DNA of 64,000 nt from Caulobacter ginsengisoli (GTDB lineage Bacteria; Pseudomonadota; Alphaproteobacteria; Caulobacterales; Caulobacteraceae): positions 1 through 64,000 of the forward strand of contig NZ_JAUSVS010000011.1 in NCBI RefSeq assembly GCF_030814835.1, in the 5' to 3' direction. The translations under genes were made by a program, and so were the position numbers. Of this stretch, positions 53,078 to 63,219 are shown piece after piece; the stretch's first letter is position 1, and each line of letters begins with the position of its first letter. The notes under the pieces are model-generated. The model saw only the letters and a list, made by a program, of their open reading frames with translations. It ran no database searches and had not been told where the DNA came from.

Positions 53078-54045
53078 GCTTCGCCATCTCTTTCGCCGAT
53101 ATCGAGGACGCCGCCCGCCGGCTGGAAGGCCAGGCCATCCGCACGCCGCTGACCGAAAATCCCCAGCTCAACGAGCGACTGGGCGGGCGGGTGTTGATCA
53201 AGCCCGAGACCCTGCAACGCAGCGGCTCGTTCAAGTTCCGGGGCGCCTACAACCGCATCAGCCGCCTCAGCGACGAGGAGAAGAAGCGCGGCGTCGTCGC
53301 CTTCAGCAGCGGCAACCACGCTCAGGGCGTGGCCCTGGCCGCCGCCCTGGTCGGGACCCCGGCCCTGATCGTCATGCCCGCCGACGCCCCGGCGGTGAAG
53401 GTGGCCGGCACACGCGGCTTCGGGGCCGAGATCCGCTTCTACGACCGCTTCACCGAGGACCGCGAGGCCATCGCCGCCGAGATCGCCGCCGAGCGCGGCT
53501 GCGTGGTCGTGCCCAGCTACGACGACCCCTACATCATCGCCGGCCAGGGCACTTTGGGCCTGGAGCTGGCCGAGCAGGCGCCAGACCTGGACGTGGTGCT
53601 TTGCCCGGTCGGCGGCGGCGGGCTGATCGCCGGGACCTCGACGGCGGTGAAGGCGCGGTCGCCCGACACCCTGGTCTATGGCGTCGAGCCGGCCGATTTC
53701 GACGACACCAAGCGCTCGCTGGCCTCCGGAAAACGCGAATCGATCGATCCCAATTCCCGGTCCTTCTGCGACGCCCTGCTGTCGCCCAGCCCCGGCGCCC
53801 TGACCTTCCCGATCAACCAGGCCAACCTGGCCGGCGGCCTGACCGTCACCGACGCCGAGGTCGCCGAGGCCATGCGCTATGCCTTCACCACCCTGAAGCT
53901 GGTCATCGAGCCGGGCGGCTGCGTGGCCCTGGCGGCGGCGCTGGCGGGCAAGCTGGATCTGAAGGGCAAGACAACGGGCATCGTCTGCTCGGGCGGCAAT
54001 GTCGATCCGGGCCTCTATGCCCGGGTGTTGGCGGGAGAGTTCTGA
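53074..54045 (+). CDS. Threonine/serine dehydratase (PLP, fold II)
   Basis: Starting at GTG 53074, the 323-residue enzyme has PLP lysine in [11 protein letters not shown] (near residue 50), [13 protein letters not shown], and the PLP phosphate-binding GGGGLIAGT. It resembles threonine ammonia-lyase or hydroxyaspartate/serine dehydratases without the C-terminal ACT regulatory domain. Substrates likely are L-threonine, L-serine or 3-hydroxyaspartate. Its stop and the next start overlap (TGATG). Confidence 0.88.
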   Translation: MSFAISFADIEDAARRLEGQAIRTPLTENPQLNERLGGRVLIKPETLQRSGSFKFRGAYNRISRLSDEEKKRGVVAFSSGNHAQGVALAAALVGTPALIVMPADAPAVKVAGTRGFGAEIRFYDRFTEDREAIAAEIAAERGCVVVPSYDDPYIIAGQGTLGLELAEQAPDLDVVLCPVGGGGLIAGTSTAVKARSPDTLVYGVEPADFDDTKRSLASGKRESIDPNSRSFCDALLSPSPGALTFPINQANLAGGLTVTDAEVAEAMRYAFTTLKLVIEPGGCVALAAALAGKLDLKGKTTGIVCSGGNVDPGLYARVLAGEF

Positions 54046-55214
54046 TGTTCGAAGGCTTCACCCCGCCCCAGACGCCGCTGCTGGCGGTCGACCGCGCCGC
54101 CCTGACGCGCAATCTCAAGACCATGCAGGACCTCTGCGACAGCCACGGGGTCCGCCTGCGGTCCCACGGCAAGACCCACAAATGCTCGACGCTCGGCCGG
54201 CTGCAGCAGGCCGGGGGGGCGGTCGGGCTCTGCGCCCAGACGGTGGGCGAGGCCGAGGCCTTCGTGAAGGGCGGCGTCACCGACGTGCTGGTCACCGCCC
54301 CGCCGCCGCCGTGGGGCGCGGTCCGGCTGGCCGCCCTGGCCAGGACGGCGCGGGTCGGCTCGGTGGCCGACAGCGCCGAGCAGATCGAGCGGCTGGGCGC
54401 GGCGGCCCGGGCGGCCGGTGTCACGCTGGATCTGGTGGTCGACATCGATCCCGGCACCCACCGCACCGGCTGCCATCCCGACGACGCCGTCGCTCTGGCG
54501 CGGCTGGCCGCCTCCACCGAGGGCCTGAACTACATGGGCGTCCAGGCCTATGCCGGGCATCTGCAGCATATCGTCGGGCTGGAGGAGCGCCGCGTCGCCG
54601 ACCACGCCGTCTGCGCGCAGCTGGCGGCCATGGTGGCGGCCCTGACCAACGCCAACCTGGCCCCGGAAGTGGTCACCGGCGGCGGCACCGGGACCCACAG
54701 CTTCGCCCTGGCCTCGGGCCTCTTCAACGAGCTGCAGGCCGGCAGCTATGCGGTGATGGACGTCGAATACGCCGACTGCGCCGCGCCTGGCGGCGGGTCC
54801 TGGCCGTTCCAGGCGTCGCTGTTCGTGGCGGCGTCCGTCGTCTCGGCCAACCACAAGAGCCATGTCACCGTCGACGCCGGCTTCAAGGCCATGTCGATGG
54901 ACGGCCCGCCGGCCAGGGTCGCCAGCGGCGCCGCGGCCGGCTCGCTCTGGCGGCCGATGGGCGACGAGCATGGGATGATCATCCACCCCGACGGCCTGGC
55001 GCTGCTGCGCGGCGGCAACTTCGTCGAGGCGGTGGAAAAGGCCGACCGCGACGCTTCCGTCCCCTGGCCGGCCGATGCGCCCAAGGCCGGCGGCCTGGTC
55101 TGGCTGCAGCCCGGCCACTGCGATCCGACCATCAATCTCTACGACGCCTTGCATGTCGTGGCGGAAGACGGGTCATTCGAACGCTGGGCGGTGGATGCGC
55201 GCCGCGTGAGCTAA
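54045..55214 (+). CDS. D-threonine aldolase / 3-hydroxy-D-aspartate aldolase-like enzyme
   Basis: The 389-residue enzyme is a fold III (alanine-racemase-like) PLP protein of the DSD1 type. Lys is in RSHGKTHKCSTL, a metal-binding site in PGHCDPTINLYDAL near the C-terminus (His and Asp), and phosphate-binding GGGTGTHSF. Such enzymes cleave D-threonine or hydroxyaspartate to glycine/glyoxylate, or deaminate D-serine. Placement after a dehydratase suggests a pathway using both D- and L-hydroxy amino acids. Confidence 0.85.
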   Translation: MFEGFTPPQTPLLAVDRAALTRNLKTMQDLCDSHGVRLRSHGKTHKCSTLGRLQQAGGAVGLCAQTVGEAEAFVKGGVTDVLVTAPPPPWGAVRLAALARTARVGSVADSAEQIERLGAAARAAGVTLDLVVDIDPGTHRTGCHPDDAVALARLAASTEGLNYMGVQAYAGHLQHIVGLEERRVADHAVCAQLAAMVAALTNANLAPEVVTGGGTGTHSFALASGLFNELQAGSYAVMDVEYADCAAPGGGSWPFQASLFVAASVVSANHKSHVTVDAGFKAMSMDGPPARVASGAAAGSLWRPMGDEHGMIIHPDGLALLRGGNFVEAVEKADRDASVPWPADAPKAGGLVWLQPGHCDPTINLYDALHVVAEDGSFERWAVDARRVS

Positions 55215-55226
55215 GGGGAGAGACCC

Positions 55227-55961
55227 ATGAGCGACCTGGATTTCACCGGCAAGACGGTGCTGGTGGTCGGCGGCTCCAGCGGCATCGGCAACGGCATCGC
55301 CCAGGGCTTCCGGGCCCGCGGCGCCACGGTCACCGTCTGGGGCACCCGCAATTCCAGCCAGGACTACAGCGCCGCCGAGGGCAGCGACCTTTCCGGCCTG
55401 GCCTATGCCCAGGTCGATGTCTCGGACGATGACGCCATCGTCAAGGCGGCCGAGCGCATGCCGACCCTGGACGTGCTGGTCCTGGCTCAGGGCACGGTCA
55501 TCTACCGGCGGGGCGAGTTCGAGATGGACGGTTTCCGGCAGGTGACCGGGGTCAATCTCGACAGCCTGATGGCCTGCATCATGGCCTTCCACGACAAGCT
55601 GAAAGAGACCGGCGGCAACATCGTCACCATCTCCTCGACCAGCGCCTATCACGCCACCCGCGGCAACCCGGCCTACAACGCCTCCAAGGCCGGGGCGGTG
55701 GCCCTGACCCGCACCCTGGGCCAGGCCTGGGCGGCCGAGGGCGTGCGGGTCAATGGCGTGGCGCCCGGCCTGGTCGACACCAAGCTGACCAAGGTCACCA
55801 CCGACCACCCCGACCGCCTGAAGGGCGCGCTGGCCGGAATTCCGATGCACCGGCTGGGAACGCCCGAGGACATGGCCGGGGCGGTGATGTTCCTGGCCTC
55901 GCCGCTGGCCGGCTACATCACGGGGCAGACGATTATCGTGGATGGGGGGCTGACGCTCTAG
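55227..55961 (+). CDS. Short-chain dehydrogenase/reductase
   Basis: This 244-residue SDR has VLVVGGSSGIGNGIAQGF (NAD(P)-binding), LVLAQGT in place of the usual NNAG, STSAYHATRGNPAYNASKAG (Ser, Tyr-x-x-x-Lys) and NGVAPGLVDTKLTK. The role is probably oxidation of a hydroxy acid or carbonyl in the same operon. The RBS GGGGAGA precedes the ATG by a 12-bp gap from the previous stop. The stop lies in CTAG shared with the convergent sigma-factor gene. Confidence 0.9.
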   Translation: MSDLDFTGKTVLVVGGSSGIGNGIAQGFRARGATVTVWGTRNSSQDYSAAEGSDLSGLAYAQVDVSDDDAIVKAAERMPTLDVLVLAQGTVIYRRGEFEMDGFRQVTGVNLDSLMACIMAFHDKLKETGGNIVTISSTSAYHATRGNPAYNASKAGAVALTRTLGQAWAAEGVRVNGVAPGLVDTKLTKVTTDHPDRLKGALAGIPMHRLGTPEDMAGAVMFLASPLAGYITGQTIIVDGGLTL

Positions 55962-56821
55962 AGCCGGGTCAGGTCCATGCTCTCCAGGACATACGTCGCG
56001 TAGCGGTAGTCGCGTATCCGGGCGATCTCGCCGTCCTGCCAGTCCAGCAACACGACGTAGGTAATCCTGCCCGGATCGGCCGGGTCGCTGATCAGCAGCG
56101 CCGGGCGGCCATCGACCAGGCCGGGCTGCGACCACCAGTCGTGGCTTTCGCTGTAGCGGGTGAAATAGACCGACACGGGCGCCTTGCCGTCGAGGCGCAG
56201 GCGGCCCGCGAGGTCCAGCCGCACCTCTTCGGCCAGCAGCGCGCGCAGGGCGTCGAAGTCGCGGGCGTTGAAGCGGTCGGCATAGGCCTGCAGGCGGCTG
56301 CGTTCGGTCGGGTCGAGGCGCGGCGCGGCGGGTTCGCTCTTCAGGGTCTTCAGCCGTTCGCGGCCGCGGTGCAGGGCGGCCTTGGCGGCGGCGGCCGTGA
56401 CGCCGAGGATTTCCACCGCCTCGTCGTTGGAATGGCCCAGCACGTCCATCAGCACCACCGCCGCCCGCTGGCTGACCGGCAGGGCCATCAGCACCGCCAG
56501 GCTGGAGGCGACCGCCACCCGCGACTCGGCCGCATCGGCCGGCCCCGCCGGTTCGACGGTCAGTTCGGCGGTCGGACGGCGCTTGCGGCTGCGCAGGGCG
56601 TCCAGGGCGGTGTTATGGGCGATGCGGAACAGCCAGGCGTCGGGGCGGCCGATGTCGCCGGCGGCGGGAAAGGCCTGGGCGGCCTTGACCATGGCGTCCT
56701 GCACCACGTCCTCGCCCTCGATGGCCGAACCGACCATGCGGGCGCAGTAGCGGTGCAGCTTCGGGCGCAGGTCGGCCAGCATCCGCTCGAAGGCTTCGGG
56801 TTCAAGACTGCCGTCCGCCAT
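55958..56821 (-). CDS. ECF sigma factor with C-terminal SnoaL-like domain
   Basis: GGAG six bases before ATG 56821 sets the start, giving 287 residues. Region 2 reads FERMLADLRPKLHRYCARMV, AEDVVQD-type AIEGEDVVQDAMVKAA and PDAWLFRIAHNTALDALRS. Region 4 reads VLMDVLGHSNDEAVEILGVTAAAAKAALHRGRERL. The last 110 residues (AYADRFNARDFDALRALLAEEVRLDLAG onward) resemble a SnoaL-like domain fused to sigma in the ECF41/ECF56-type groups, where the extension regulates activity. No anti-sigma gene adjoins it. The divergent 102-residue gene is a probable target or partner. Confidence 0.85.
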   Translation of the reverse strand: MADGSLEPEAFERMLADLRPKLHRYCARMVGSAIEGEDVVQDAMVKAAQAFPAAGDIGRPDAWLFRIAHNTALDALRSRKRRPTAELTVEPAGPADAAESRVAVASSLAVLMALPVSQRAAVVLMDVLGHSNDEAVEILGVTAAAAKAALHRGRERLKTLKSEPAAPRLDPTERSRLQAYADRFNARDFDALRALLAEEVRLDLAGRLRLDGKAPVSVYFTRYSESHDWWSQPGLVDGRPALLISDPADPGRITYVVLLDWQDGEIARIRDYRYATYVLESMDLTRL

Positions 56822-56866
56822 GCGCCGCTCCATCCACACCCTCATGACGTCGGCGAGGCCGGAAAG

Positions 56867-56901
56867 GATTCGCCGGCCGAAAAAGATTCGCGGACCGAAT
56901 C
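56867..56901. promoter_or_regulatory. Three GANTC sites and dyads in the ECF sigma promoter region
   Basis: GATTC at 56867, GATTC at 56885 and GAATC at 56897 lie within 35 bp between the divergent sigma and 102-residue genes. They also form the dyads GGATTCG...CGAATCC (56866-56902) and GATTCGCGGACCGAATC. A CcrM-dependent or sigma-dependent control element is inferred. Confidence 0.5.
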
Positions 56902-56952
56902 CTTCATCCCGGGCCAGCCGTCCCTGTCAGCGATCAACAAGGAGAAGCGATC

Positions 56953-57261
56953 ATGCAACGTGTCACCCTGGTCCGCTACCGCTGCAAACCCGATCAGGCC
57001 GACGCCAACGAGGCGCTGTCGCGGGCGGTGTTCGACGAAGCCCGGGCCGTCGCCCCGGGGCATGTGGCCTATGGCCTGTTCCGCGACGGGGTGGATTTCC
57101 TCCACCTGTTCATCAACACGGCCGAGGACGACTCGGCGGCCATCACCGAGCTGCCCAGCTTCAAGGCCTTCTCCGAAGGCATAGCGGCGCGCTGCGAGGC
57201 GCCGCCCGAGGCGACGCGGATGGGGCTGACCCTGGTGGAAAGCTACGGCCTGCCCGAGTGA
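56953..57261 (+). CDS. Small protein divergent from the ECF sigma gene
   Basis: The 102-residue product reads MQRVTLVRYRCKPDQADANE with pattern LSRAVFDEARAVAPGHVAYGLFRDGVDFLHLF, like a ferredoxin-fold dimeric alpha/beta-barrel (ABM-type) protein. No catalytic residues are identifiable. AGGAG precedes the ATG. The divergent arrangement and shared GANTC cluster suggest that it is linked to the sigma factor, perhaps as its target. Confidence 0.7.
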   Translation: MQRVTLVRYRCKPDQADANEALSRAVFDEARAVAPGHVAYGLFRDGVDFLHLFINTAEDDSAAITELPSFKAFSEGIAARCEAPPEATRMGLTLVESYGLPE

Positions 57262-57267
57262 CCGCGT

Positions 57268-57669
57268 TCAGGCCGCCAGGTCGCCGGTCGCAGCCGCCGG
57301 CGGCGCCAGCGCCAGGATTGCGGCCAGGGCGTCGGCCAGTTCCGACCGGTGGTAGGGTTTCTGCAGCATGGGCAGGGTGCGATAGCCCTCTTGCAGACGG
57401 TTGGCGGCATAGCCGGTGGAAAAGATGAAGGGCACGCCGGCGGCGATCAGCGCGTCGGCGATCGGATAGCTCATCTGTCCGCCGAGATTGACGTCGAGCA
57501 CGGCGGCGTCGAGGAACAGGATGTCGATCATCGCCAGGGCGTCCTCGACGCAGACGACCGAGCCCACCACCAGGCAGCCGAGGTCGGCGAGCATGTCCTC
57601 GAGCAGCAGGGCCACCATCATCTCGTCCTCGACCACCAGGATGCGGCGGCCGGCGAGGGGACTAGGCAT
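57268..57669 (-). CDS. Single-domain response regulator
   Basis: The 133-residue receiver reads RRILVVEDEMMVALLLEDML, then AAVLDVNLGGQMSYPIADAL (phospho-Asp near residue 61) and QKPYHRSELADAL (conserved Lys). It has no output domain. It starts inside the end of the HWE kinase gene (8-bp overlap), so the two are translationally coupled, like the LovK-LovR pairs of Caulobacter. Confidence 0.9.
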   Translation of the reverse strand: MPSPLAGRRILVVEDEMMVALLLEDMLADLGCLVVGSVVCVEDALAMIDILFLDAAVLDVNLGGQMSYPIADALIAAGVPFIFSTGYAANRLQEGYRTLPMLQKPYHRSELADALAAILALAPPAAATGDLAA

Positions 57670-58738
57670 GATGAAGCGCCTTGAGCGGCGCTGACACCGG
57701 CATGACGATAGTGCAGACGACGCCCGCCGGCGCGTAGTCCAGGCTGACCTCGCCGTGCAGTTCCTGCGCCAGGGCGCTCTTGAGCAGGCGAGACCCAAAG
57801 CCCTGCCGGGTCGGCGGCAGCACCGGCGGACCGCCGCTTTCCCGCCACTCCAGCCGCATCCGCTCGCCGTTGGGCGTCGGCGTCATGGCCCAGCCGATAT
57901 CCACCTGTCCGCCGCCGCCGTTGGAAAGCGCGCCGTGGCGCGTGGCATTGATCGCCATTTCATGCAGCACCAGGGCCAGGGTAAGGGCCGCCTTCGACGA
58001 CAGCCGGACATTGGGTCCCTCGCCCGAGACGCGGAAAGCCTGATGCTGCCCCTGAGGGCCGTTCAGGGCGAGGGGCCGCAGGATTTCGTCCAGGACATCG
58101 CGCAGGGACACCGCGTCCCAGTTCTCGAGCCCCAGCAGGCCATGCGCCTTGGACAGCGCCAGGATGCGCCGCTCCAGCGTGTCGATCAGCCCCCCGTCGG
58201 CCTCGCCGCGCAGGGTCTGCAGGACGATGGACTGGACCGTGGTGAGGGTGTTCTGGCAGCGGTGGTTCAGCTCATCGAGCAGGAACCGCAGCCGCTCCTC
58301 CTCGCGCTCGTGCCGGGAAAGATCCACCAGCGAGATGAAATGCTGGATGACCTCGCCCTCATGATCGCGCACGACGCTGATGAACAGCTGGGCCCGGAAC
58401 ACCCCGCCATCCTTGTTGCGATAGTGGCTTTCCGTGTCGTCCTCGGAGTCCACGGCGAAGGAGCTCTCGATCTGGAGGGCGTCCGCCGAGCCGGGCCCCC
58501 GGGCCACCAGGAAATCGAAACGCTGGCCCAGAAGTTCCTCCCGGGCATAGCCGGTCAGGCGCAGGAAGCTGTCATTGGCGAAAACGATCGGATGGCCCGG
58601 CGCCTTGGCGTCGGTGAACACCATGGGCATCCGCGTGGTCTGCGCCGCCACGACGAAGGGGCCAAGGTCCCGCTGGAAGCCCTCGACGGTAGCCTCCGCC
58701 TGCATCTGGCGCGGTGACTTGAGGGCGATCTTCGTCAC
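57662..58738 (-). CDS. PAS-HWE histidine kinase
   Basis: The GTG at 58738 is chosen because the family begins near VTKIALKSPRQMQAE, giving 358 residues. Residues about 30-150 form a PAS domain (MVFTDAKAPGHPIVFANDSF). The LOV cysteine motif is replaced by GQRFDFLV, so it is not a LOV photoreceptor. The kinase part has the HWE/HisKA_2 phospho-box DELNHRCQNTLTTVQSI, an N-box HEMAINATRHGALS and the family's W-x-E motif WRESGGPPV. It is paired with a single-domain response regulator. In Caulobacteraceae such pairs often feed the general stress response. Confidence 0.9.
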   Translation of the reverse strand: MTKIALKSPRQMQAEATVEGFQRDLGPFVVAAQTTRMPMVFTDAKAPGHPIVFANDSFLRLTGYAREELLGQRFDFLVARGPGSADALQIESSFAVDSEDDTESHYRNKDGGVFRAQLFISVVRDHEGEVIQHFISLVDLSRHEREEERLRFLLDELNHRCQNTLTTVQSIVLQTLRGEADGGLIDTLERRILALSKAHGLLGLENWDAVSLRDVLDEILRPLALNGPQGQHQAFRVSGEGPNVRLSSKAALTLALVLHEMAINATRHGALSNGGGGQVDIGWAMTPTPNGERMRLEWRESGGPPVLPPTRQGFGSRLLKSALAQELHGEVSLDYAPAGVVCTIVMPVSAPLKALHHA

Positions 58739-59001
58739 AGGATGGACCTGCCGATCTGTGGAGAGGGCGGAAGCCTGGCGCCGGGAAGGACTGTCACGCG
58801 ACCAGGAGGACACACTTGTAGGTCTCAACAACGCACCCCCTCGGGATTGGTCGCGTTAACCACATTCAACTTCAGGTGATAGCCTTGGAGACCCTCGACC
58901 ATGGCTCGAAGCCGCGATTCTCCGCGGCGTGGCGGCTTTTTCTCCCCGCCGAAAGCCTCTAGGGTCCGCGCCCTGAACTGGTTTCGCGGGTAACCTTCTC
59001 C

Positions 59002-60660
<1,659 letters not shown>

Positions 60661-60664
60661 CCGG

Positions 60665-62056
60665 ATGACCGTCAGCGTCTTCGACCTCTTCAAGCTGGGG
60701 GTCGGCCCCTCCAGCTCCCACACCATGGGACCGATGACGGCCGCCTGCCGCTTCCTGCAAAGGCTGCGGTCGGGCGGCCGGCTGGCCTCGGTCGCGCGGG
60801 TCGAGATCAAGCTCTACGCCTCCCTGGCCCTGACCGGCCGGGGCCACGCCACCGACCGGGCGGTGCTGCTGGGGCTGATGGGCCATGAGCCGGCCGAGCT
60901 CGACCCCGACCAGGGCGACGCCGACCTGGCGGCGCTGAAGGCCTCCGGGACGATGAAGCTGGGCGACGACGGCCCGGCCATCGCCTTCGACGAGGCCAAG
61001 GACCTGGTCTGGGCCGGCCGCGAGCGGATGCCGCAGCATCCCAACGCCCTGACCTTCACCGCCTTCGCCGCCGACGGCGAGACCCTGGACCAGCGCACCT
61101 ACTTCTCCATCGGCGGCGGCTTCGTCCGCGACGAGGAGGAGATCACCCGCAACAGCGCCGACGAGCCGGGCCCGGACGTCCCCTACCCGTTCGAATCCTC
61201 GGCCGAACTGCTGATCAAGGCCGACGAAGCGGGCCTGACCATCGCCGAGCTGATGATGGCCAACGAGACCGCCCGCACCCCCCAGGCCGAGATCGAGGCG
61301 GGCCTGGACCGCATCGTCGACGCCATGGAGGCCTGCATCGACCGCGGGGTGCGCCAGGGCGGCATCCTGCCGGGGGGCCTCAGCGTCAAGCGGCGGGCCA
61401 ACCAGGTGTTCACCGCCATCATGGCCAAGGTCGAGAAACAGATCAGCGACCCGCTGGCGGCCATGGACTTCGTCAACCTCTGGGCCCTGGCGGTCAACGA
61501 GGAGAACGCCGCCGGCGGCAAGGTGGTCACCGCCCCGACCAACGGCGCGGCCGGCATCATCCCGGCGGTGCTGCGCTTCCACAACCGCTTCTACCAGGGC
61601 ACGGCCGATACCCGGCGGATGTTCCTGCTGACCGCGGCGGCCATCGGCGCCCTCTACAAGAAGAACGCCTCGATCAGCGGCGCCGAGGTCGGCTGCCAGG
61701 GCGAGGTGGGCGTGGCCTGCTCGATGGCGGCCGGTGGGCTGGCGGCGGCCATGGGCGGCTCCAACGCCCAGATCGAGAACGCCGCCGAGATCGCCATGGA
61801 GCACAACCTGGGCCTCACCTGCGACCCCATCGGCGGCCTGGTCCAGATCCCCTGCATCGAGCGCAACGCCATGGGCGCCATCAAGGCCATCGACGCCGCC
61901 CGCCTGGCCCTGCTGGGCGACGGCGAGCACAGCGTCAGCCTGGACAAGGTCATCGCCACCATGAAGCGGACCGGCGAGGACATGAACGAGATCTACAAGG
62001 AGACCTCGCTGGGTGGATTGGCGGCGGGGATGCCGGTGAACCGGGTTGAGTGCTGA
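60665..62056 (+). CDS. sdaA: L-serine ammonia-lyase (iron-sulfur type)
   Basis: The 463-residue enzyme deaminates L-serine to pyruvate. The N-terminal domain begins [21 protein letters not shown] (serine-binding). The C-terminal domain carries the 4Fe-4S cysteines in [13 protein letters not shown] and [14 protein letters not shown]. Alpha and beta domains are fused in one chain as in E. coli SdaA. It may be co-transcribed with the M28 gene. Together with the dehydratase and aldolase genes it gives the region a serine/threonine-degradation theme. Confidence 0.94.
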   Translation: MTVSVFDLFKLGVGPSSSHTMGPMTAACRFLQRLRSGGRLASVARVEIKLYASLALTGRGHATDRAVLLGLMGHEPAELDPDQGDADLAALKASGTMKLGDDGPAIAFDEAKDLVWAGRERMPQHPNALTFTAFAADGETLDQRTYFSIGGGFVRDEEEITRNSADEPGPDVPYPFESSAELLIKADEAGLTIAELMMANETARTPQAEIEAGLDRIVDAMEACIDRGVRQGGILPGGLSVKRRANQVFTAIMAKVEKQISDPLAAMDFVNLWALAVNEENAAGGKVVTAPTNGAAGIIPAVLRFHNRFYQGTADTRRMFLLTAAAIGALYKKNASISGAEVGCQGEVGVACSMAAGGLAAAMGGSNAQIENAAEIAMEHNLGLTCDPIGGLVQIPCIERNAMGAIKAIDAARLALLGDGEHSVSLDKVIATMKRTGEDMNEIYKETSLGGLAAGMPVNRVEC

Positions 62057-62123
62057 GGGAATTTATCACCCTCGCCACTTCTGCTAGGCACCAGCTGTAG
62101 GGACCACGACTCTTGGGAGATTC

Positions 62124-63212
62124 ATGGGACGCCGTCAGCGGAAGAAAGCGCCAACTCCAGAGCTGTTATATAAGTACTACGGCAGTGATCGAGAGGATGT
62201 ATTTGACTCGCTGCTTGTCAGATTTTCTCAACTTTCGGCGCTGAACGACCCATTCGAGTTCTTGCTCGACGCCAGTCCTGAAGATTTTCATCAGGGCGCT
62301 AAGAAGGTCGCTTGGGCTACGGCGAACCCGCTAGCCGTAGCCCAGATGGGATTAAGTCAGCTTGCTAAGCTGCCACGAGACAATCCCCAGTTAGCGGCCC
62401 TTCCAATCATACCTAGAATCTTAGTAATTATCATTGTTGCGCCAATACTATTCATCCTAATTTTAATTGGATCACCGTTCTTTCTAAAGCAAATGAGATC
62501 GATCGTCACGGCCGCCGTCGACGATTTCGCGAAAGTAGTAATCAATGAGTCCCGGCGAGGTTTGGTATTAATATTTAGCTGTAGCGCGATATGGAACAAC
62601 GTCCCCATGTGGGCCCATTATGCTGGGAATCATACCGGTTTCGCTTTCGGGATAGATCCTAGCTGCGCGTTTCGGTTGAAGAGAAAAGGCAAAAATGGCG
62701 AGGAGTTTTCGAAACCTCGAATAGTTTCGTATCAGCGAGACACACCGACTGTCCGCTCAGGATCGTTGGAAATCGCAGACTTTCTTTCGATCAAGATGGA
62801 AGATTGGTCTTATGAGCAGGAGTGGCGATTTTTCGGCACACCCGACGATGCCACGCTTCGCAAGCGCCTGCCTAGCGGGTCGGAACTGTGTCTATTTGCC
62901 TTGGAAAAATCCAGCATAAGAGAAATCATCTTTGGTTTGAATTGCCCGCCGACCGTAATTGAACGGATCAAAGTCAATATCGAGAAGTGGGAGCATCCTC
63001 CAGAATTGTACGTTATTGTCAAAGATGCCGGTTATGGATTTAAGAGGTTGCCTCTCGCACAAGCTCCCGCAACCCCAATAGAGGAGTTCGAGAGTCTTAC
63101 TACCTTTGACAGCATTGAATTCCCTCAGGCTTTCGCCGCCATGGAATCCATGGTGCGCGATGCCAGCTCTCACATGATTACGCGATGGTTCTCGCGAAAT
63201 AGGCGTTCGTAG
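62124..63212 (+). CDS. DUF2971 protein with a hydrophobic insert
   Basis: The 362-residue product has DUF2971 landmarks: LLYKYYGSDREDVFDSLLV, ALNDPFEF, MWAHYAGNHTGFAFGID and the C-terminal EQEWRFFG. Between them (about residues 92-118) is a strongly hydrophobic stretch, IIPRILVIIIVAPILFILIL, then SPFFLKQ, which would span a membrane and is not part of the usual DUF2971 plan as I remember it. Base composition is clearly AT-richer than the neighbours. DUF2971 genes often occur in defence-rich regions. Function unknown. Confidence 0.8.
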   Translation: MGRRQRKKAPTPELLYKYYGSDREDVFDSLLVRFSQLSALNDPFEFLLDASPEDFHQGAKKVAWATANPLAVAQMGLSQLAKLPRDNPQLAALPIIPRILVIIIVAPILFILILIGSPFFLKQMRSIVTAAVDDFAKVVINESRRGLVLIFSCSAIWNNVPMWAHYAGNHTGFAFGIDPSCAFRLKRKGKNGEEFSKPRIVSYQRDTPTVRSGSLEIADFLSIKMEDWSYEQEWRFFGTPDDATLRKRLPSGSELCLFALEKSSIREIIFGLNCPPTVIERIKVNIEKWEHPPELYVIVKDAGYGFKRLPLAQAPATPIEEFESLTTFDSIEFPQAFAAMESMVRDASSHMITRWFSRNRRS

Positions 63213-63219
63213 GCTACGT

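Noticed and set aside
58501..58600. LOV photosensor call for the HWE kinase
   Set aside because: The conserved Cys motif is absent (GQRFDFLV).
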